Below are positions 63,134 to 64,000 of a stretch of 64,000 nt of DNA, piece after piece (positions within the stretch are counted from its first letter, which is position 1; each line of letters opens with the position of its first letter). Origin of the DNA: Hyalangium versicolor (GTDB taxonomy: Bacteria > Myxococcota > Myxococcia > Myxococcales > Myxococcaceae); the NCBI RefSeq assembly GCF_020103695.1, contig NZ_JAHXBF010000040.1, positions 37,626 through 101,625 of the forward strand, in the 5' to 3' direction. A program made the position numbers and the translations under genes. The notes under the pieces are model-generated. The model had not been told where the DNA came from, made no database searches, and saw only the letters and a program-made list of their open reading frames with translations.

Positions 63134-63757
63134 TCAAACATCCCGCTCACGCATCAGCGCACCGACAGCGCGTTGCTCGGGATCCTCGCTGCGCTCAAGG
63201 TGCTCCATGACGGCGCGGCGATCCTCGGGGGCACGGTTCTGGCTGAGCTTGAACTTGCCCTCGACGCTTGAGAGGGAGATCTCGAAGGCGACGGTGCCAG
63301 GGAGGATGCGCGAGACGAACTCCCCCGCGCGCTCGACGGTCCAGGGCTTCTCGAAGCCGGCCTCGTAAGTGTCGGTGGTGTCGCGGAGGATGCGCATCCA
63401 CTCGTCCTGTTCGGTGACGACGCGAGGCCGTCCGTGGGCGTGGACGACGGCATAACTCCAGGTGGGGACATTGGGCTCGGTGACGTACCAGGAGGGGGAC
63501 ACATAGGTGTGCGGCCCCTGGAAGATGACGAGGACATCCCGAGCCTCGGAGAAGGCGCGCCACTGCGGGTTGGCACGCGCCATGTGGCCCAGCAGCCGGC
63601 CCTTCGAGCCTCCCGAGCCGGGCTCGACGAGGAACGGCAGGTGGGAGACGAACGGAGCGCCATCCTCCACCGTGACGAGGGTGGCGAAGCTGTAGCGCTT
63701 CATGAATGCAATGAGCCGCTCGGGGTCCTGCTCTTGAAACAAACGCGGGAGGTACAT
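63134..63757 (-). CDS. PaiB-family FMN-binding negative transcriptional regulator
   Basis: 207 residues, typical length. Family signatures: MYLPRLFQEQDPERLIAFMKRYSFATLVT, PFVSHLPFLVEP, GHMARANPQWRAF, VIFQGPHTYVSPSWYVTEPNVPTWSYAVVHAHGRPRVV, and FKLSQNRAPEDRRAVMEHLE near the end. PaiB proteins bind FMN through a PPOX-type barrel and repress sporulation and degradative enzyme genes in Bacillus; in proteobacteria the role is less clear. It is the first gene of the operon with the DUF3052 gene. Confidence 0.9.
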   Translation of the reverse strand: MYLPRLFQEQDPERLIAFMKRYSFATLVTVEDGAPFVSHLPFLVEPGSGGSKGRLLGHMARANPQWRAFSEARDVLVIFQGPHTYVSPSWYVTEPNVPTWSYAVVHAHGRPRVVTEQDEWMRILRDTTDTYEAGFEKPWTVERAGEFVSRILPGTVAFEISLSSVEGKFKLSQNRAPEDRRAVMEHLERSEDPEQRAVGALMRERDV

Positions 63758-63919
63758 GGGACACGCACGTGCCCCAAGCCTCCCGCGCCGTCAACCGGCC
63801 AAACCGCACCTGGGCTCACGATGAGCTGTACCGACTCGACCCCCCCTCGCGGCGCGGCCTGAGCCAAGTGGTACGATGGTGAGCCTGTCGAGATAGTGAG
63901 TGGGGGCCAGGAAGAGACG

Positions 63920-64000
63920 GTGGCACGCGAATCCCCGGCGCTGGGGCGCGTGGGGTTGGAACCGCTAGAAGAAAGCGATAGCGAGCAGGCCGAGCCAGAG
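63920..64000 (+). CDS. Start of an unidentified gene (cut by the window end)
   Basis: A GTG at 63920 is preceded by AGGAAGAGAC, a good ribosome site, and opens a frame that reaches the window end (27 codons; first residues MARESPALGRVGLEP, then acidic). The upstream ATG at 63874 closes after six codons. The gene is divergent from the PaiB-like gene. Too little is visible for a family. Confidence 0.5.
   Translation, partial: MARESPALGRVGLEPLEESDSEQAEPE

Overview
The window is high-GC DNA (third codon positions almost always G or C) from a delta-proteobacterial fruiting-body myxobacterium, most likely of the Cystobacterineae (Archangium, Cystobacter, Stigmatella or Hyalangium type). The signs are lineage-restricted families: two DUF2378 (TIGR02265) proteins, a DUF2381 protein paired with a Ser/Thr kinase, HRDVSPDN-type kinases, a SitA-like lipoprotein toxin, and many secreted proteins with no obvious relatives elsewhere. 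No phage, transposase, IS element, CRISPR array, rRNA or origin was found. One tRNA gene, tRNA-Gln(UUG), is present.

Layout. 0-7.4 kb: tail of a DUF2378 gene, a FemAB-like acyltransferase, two small secreted-protein genes, a SUFU-domain protein, a response regulator overlapping a degenerate sensor kinase, and a TPR protein. 7.4-12.5 kb: a LysR regulator divergent from a glutathione transferase, a PPOX flavoprotein, an acyl-CoA dehydrogenase and a dipeptide epimerase. 12.5-17.5 kb: an accessory block of kinase, DUF2381 protein, SitA-like toxin and putative immunity gene. 17.5-23.6 kb is protease-rich: an S41 PDZ protease, a LuxR-type regulator followed by a histidine-kinase remnant, two overlapping trypsin-like genes (one lacking the catalytic serine) and two leaderless HtrA-like proteases. 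23.7-35.3 kb is one giant lipoprotein gene (3889 residues) of tandem Ig-like modules and 21 FG-GAP/VCBS repeats. 35.8-38.7 kb: a DsbD-like thiol transporter and a redoxin. 38.9-41.4 kb: an HTH protein with a VWA protein, then an orphan 53-residue peptide gene. 41.8-44 kb: an ETF:quinone oxidoreductase-like iron-sulfur membrane protein behind a palindrome-rich promoter. 44-47 kb: a lipoprotein, an ankyrin protein, a PD40 propeller lipoprotein, a degenerate archaemetzincin and tRNA-Gln. 47.4-52 kb: a disulfide oxidoreductase-like flavoprotein, a GT87-like membrane protein, a diiron protein and an AT-hook coiled-coil protein. 52-58 kb: an operon of outer-membrane protein, lipoprotein phosphoesterase and DUF2378, divergent from a large PEGA-domain kinase. 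57.9-58.5 kb is a 650-bp gap holding two convergent structured RNA candidates. 58.5-64 kb: an acyl-CoA dehydrogenase, an AraC regulator, an MBL-fold lipoprotein, DUF3052 and PaiB genes, and the start of a further gene.

Themes. Acyl-CoA dehydrogenases plus the ETF:quinone-type oxidoreductase suggest fatty-acid-derived electron flow. A dense layer of secreted, lipidated and signalling proteins (kinases, DUF2378, DUF2381, orphan receivers) fits a social predator. Several enzymes have lost catalytic residues (trypsin-like Ser to Asp, archaemetzincin Glu to Gln and His to Tyr, sensor kinase without phospho-His, flavoprotein without the dyad His), so pseudoenzymes recur here. The most novel element is the intergenic RNA pair at about 58.1-58.4 kb. 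The clearest accessory system is the toxin-immunity pair at 15.3-17.5 kb.
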